Below, piece after piece: positions 61,601 to 64,000 of a DNA stretch of 64,000 bases. A model generated the notes under the pieces. That model was not told the origin of the DNA and made no database searches. It saw only the letters and a list, made by a program, of their open reading frames with translations. Numbering within the stretch: the stretch's first letter is position 1; every line of letters begins with the position of its first letter. The DNA comes from Hydractinia symbiolongicarpus (taxonomy: Eukaryota; Cnidaria; Hydrozoa; Anthoathecata; Hydractiniidae): assembly GCF_029227915.1 (NCBI RefSeq), contig NC_079888.1, positions 1,116,001 to 1,180,000 on the forward strand, given 5' to 3'. The position numbers and the translations under genes were made by a program.

Positions 61601-64000
61601 TGAAATGTAGTTTTTGAAACTGTCTCTATTTCTTCAGCGTGAACTAACGGCTAGGATTGGTCCCACAGTAAAAAATGACTTATTAATCTTAATTTTTAAA
61701 TGAAGCGCTACCACACCGCCCAGTGTAATCGCTGAGTTCCAGCAATCCTTTCAAATTAAGAAGAATGTCATTCCTTGAAGTGCAATTGGCTCATTTATCA
61801 CATTTATCAGGTCACAGTCCAGAATCAGTTCAACTAAGTCCCACAGTCAATCCGTTCACCGTTAAAAGCGATACAACTTAGTAATATCGGAGCAAAAGCA
61901 CTAAATACATGTTGGTACGAATATGTGAAGCAACCGTTGTAACTCAAACGGATTGGCACCGTTAGAAAGTCAATGAAAGGTACTTTTTGAAACTGTCTCT
62001 ATTTCTTTAGCGGGAAATAACGGATAGGATTGGTCCCACAGTAAAAAATGACTTATTTATCGAAATTTTCAATTGAAGCGCTACCACAGGGTCCAGTGTA
62101 ATCGCTGAGTTCTGGGAATCATGTCGAGTTAAAAAAAATTTTATTTCTTGGAGTCCAATTGGCTCATTTATCACATTTATAAGATCACAGTCCAGAATCA
62201 GTTTAATTAAGTCCCAAAGTCAATCGTTTCACTGTTAAAAGCGATACAACTTAGTAATATCGGAGCAAAAGCACTAAATACATGTAGGTACGAATATGTG
62301 AAGCAACCGTTGTAACTCAAACGGATTGACACCGTTAGAAAGTCAATGAAAGGTAGTTTTAGAAACTGTCTCTATTTCTTTAGCGGGAACTAACGGATAG
62401 GATTGGTCCCACAATAAAAAATGACTTATTTATCGAAATTTTTAAATGAAGCGCTACCACAGGGTCCAGTGTAATCGCTGAGTTCCGGCAATCATGTCGA
62501 GTTAAAAAGAATGTTATTTCTTGGAGCTCAATTGGCTCATTTATCACATTTATAAGGTCACAGTCCAGAATCAGTTCAATTAAGTCCCACAGTCAATCGT
62601 TTCACTTTTAAAAGCGATACAACTTAGTATTATCGGAAAAAATCGCTAAATACATGTTGGTACGAATATGTGAAGCAACTGTTGTAACTCAAACGGATTG
62701 ACACCGTTAGAAAGTCAATGAATGGTAGTTTTTGAAACTGTCTCTATTTTTTCAGCGTGAACTAACGGATAGGATTGGTCCCACAGTAAAAAATGACTTA
62801 TTTATCGAAATTTTTAAATGAAGCGCTACCACAGGGTCCAGTGTAATCGCTGAGTTCCGGCAATCATGTCGAGTTAAAAAGAATTTTATTTCTTGGAGCT
62901 CAATTGGCTCATTTATCACATTTATAAGTTCACAGTCCGGAATCAGTTCAATTAAGTCCCACAGCCAATCGTTTCACTTTTAAAAGCGGTACAACTTAGT
63001 AATATCGGAAAAAATCGCTAAATACATGTTGGTACGAATATGTGAAGCAACTGTTGTAACTCAAACGGATTGACACCGTTAGAAAGTCAATGAATGGTAG
63101 TTTTTGAAACTGTCTCTATTTCTTCAGCGTGAACTAACGGATAGGATTGGTCCCACAGTAAAAAATGACTTATTTATCGAAATTTTTAAATGAAGCGCTA
63201 CCACAGGGTTCAGTGTAATCGCTGAGTTTCGGCAATCATGTCGAGTTAAAAAGAATGTTATTTCTTGGAGCTCAATTAGCTCATTTATAACATTTATAAG
63301 TTCACCGTCCAGAATCAGTTCAATTAAGTCCCACAGTCAATTGTTTCACTTTTAAAAGCGATACAACTTAGTAATATCGGAAAAAATCGCTAAATACATG
63401 TTGGTACGAATATGTGAAGCAACCGTTGTAACTCAAACGGATTGACACCGTTGGAAAGACAATGAAATGTAGTTTTTGAAACTGTCTCTATTTCTTCAGC
63501 GTGAACTAACGGCTAGGATTGGTCCCACAGTAAAAAATGACTTATTAATCTTAATTTTTAAATGAAGCGCTACCACACCGCCCAGTGTAATCGCTGAGTT
63601 CCAGCAATCCTTTCAAATTAAGAAGAATGTCATTCCTTGAAGTCCAATTGGCTCATTTATCACATTTATCAGGTCACAGTCCAGAATCAGTTCAACTAAG
63701 TCCCACAGTCAATCCGTTCACCGTTAAAAGCGATACAACTTAGTAATATCGGAGCAAAAGCACTAAATACATGTTGGTACGAATATGTGAAGCAACCGTT
63801 GTAACTCAAACGGATTGGCACCGTTAGAAAGTCAATGAAAGGTAGTTTTTGAAACTGTCTCTATTTCTTTAGCGGGAAATAACGGATAGGATTGGTCCCA
63901 CAGTAAAAAATGACTTATTTATCGAAATTTTCAATTGAAGCGCTACCACAGGGTCCAGTGTAATCGCTGAGTTCTGGGAATCATGTCGAGTTAAAAAGAA
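58690..64000. repeat. Homogeneous five-monomer higher-order repeat (1,862 bp), 2.85 copies
   Basis: Copies lie at 58,690-60,551, 60,552-62,413 and 62,414-64,000 (cut by the window end). Anchor triples 58,807/60,669/62,531, 59,179/61,041/62,903, 59,551/61,413/63,275 and 59,923/61,785/63,647 are each exactly 1,862 bp apart. Only a few single-base differences are visible, such as GGTACTTTTTG at 60,117 and 61,979 against GGTAGTTTTTG at 63,841. The monomer order is assembled from units that also occur at 50-55 kb. The repeat probably continues beyond the window. Confidence 0.92.

Larger units (their letters stand above)
1..64000. repeat. Satellite DNA array, ~372-bp monomer, 172 units head to tail
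   Basis: The motif ATTGGCTC, or a one- or two-base variant of it, recurs at 1, 373, 843, 1216, 1588, 1959 and so on to 63,647. Nearly all intervals are 371-374 bp. Every unit has the same orientation and no unrelated sequence interrupts the array. The first unit (1-372) gives a coordinate frame. CTTTTAAAAG lies at 75-84, the palindrome ACATGT near 122, an AACGG/CCGTT dyad at 162-178, the most conserved block at 198-219, TAACGG near 233 and AGCGCT near 292. The consensus is about 37% GC. This is the organisation of a eukaryotic heterochromatic or centromeric satellite. The species, the chromosome and any centromere role cannot be read from the sequence. I do not recognise it as a named satellite family. 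Confidence 0.98.

Noticed and set aside
1-64000. CRISPR array
   Set aside because: The repeats are about 372 bp and directly abutting, with no short repeats separated by unique spacers.
1-64000. tRNA, rRNA or 5S genes as the origin of the repeat
   Set aside because: No A box/B box pair, no cloverleaf and no recognisable rRNA core was seen in the monomer on either strand.

Overview
The whole window is one uninterrupted head-to-tail satellite DNA array. The repeat unit is about 372 bp. I phased it by hand on the conserved ATTGGCTC motif and counted 172 units plus two 44-bp stubs, with the last unit cut by the window edge. Most units are 371-374 bp long and all lie in the same orientation. I found no credible protein gene, RNA gene, transposon, CRISPR array or non-satellite spacer. 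An array like this points to a eukaryotic centromeric, pericentromeric or other heterochromatic block. The sequence does not tell me the species. A consensus unit I assembled by eye has about 37% GC and 15 CpG sites against about 12 expected. CpG is therefore not depleted, which suggests a lineage with little germline CpG methylation, such as many invertebrates. This is inference.

Layout: 0-1.5 kb holds mixed monomers with one 97-bp internal duplication. 1.5-5.1 kb holds two copies of a block spaced 2,227 bp (6 monomers). 5.5-8.0 kb repeats at 1,491 bp (4 monomers). 8.1-10.6 kb repeats at 1,465 bp and carries a deletion plus a 44-bp stub in both copies. 12.3-16.3 kb repeats at 2,238 bp (6 monomers). 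18.7-28.0 kb holds two copies of an 11-monomer (4,093 bp) block, the second enlarged by a 1,118-bp three-monomer duplication. 16.0-17.4 kb reappears at 30.2-31.5 kb. 31.5-37.5 kb is the least ordered part. 37.5-42.2 kb has a roughly five-monomer order with gains and losses. 42.2-43.15 kb is a single monomer amplified three times. 45.3-47.3 kb has a 1,119-bp three-monomer order. 48.7-49.4 kb is a very recent 348-bp tandem duplication. 49.9-58.7 kb is built from 4-, 2-, 5- and 3-monomer blocks. From about 58.7 kb to the end is a very uniform five-monomer higher-order repeat of 1,862 bp.

Nothing here works as a gene set. The biology is array evolution by unequal exchange and conversion, seen at several nested scales. 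Two monomer families alternate, marked by CTTTTAAAAG or by ACCGTTAAAAG at unit positions 74-84. The open frames of about 70 codons on the minus strand are periodic by-products of the satellite: they recur once per monomer, nearly all lack an ATG, and they have no other sign of coding.
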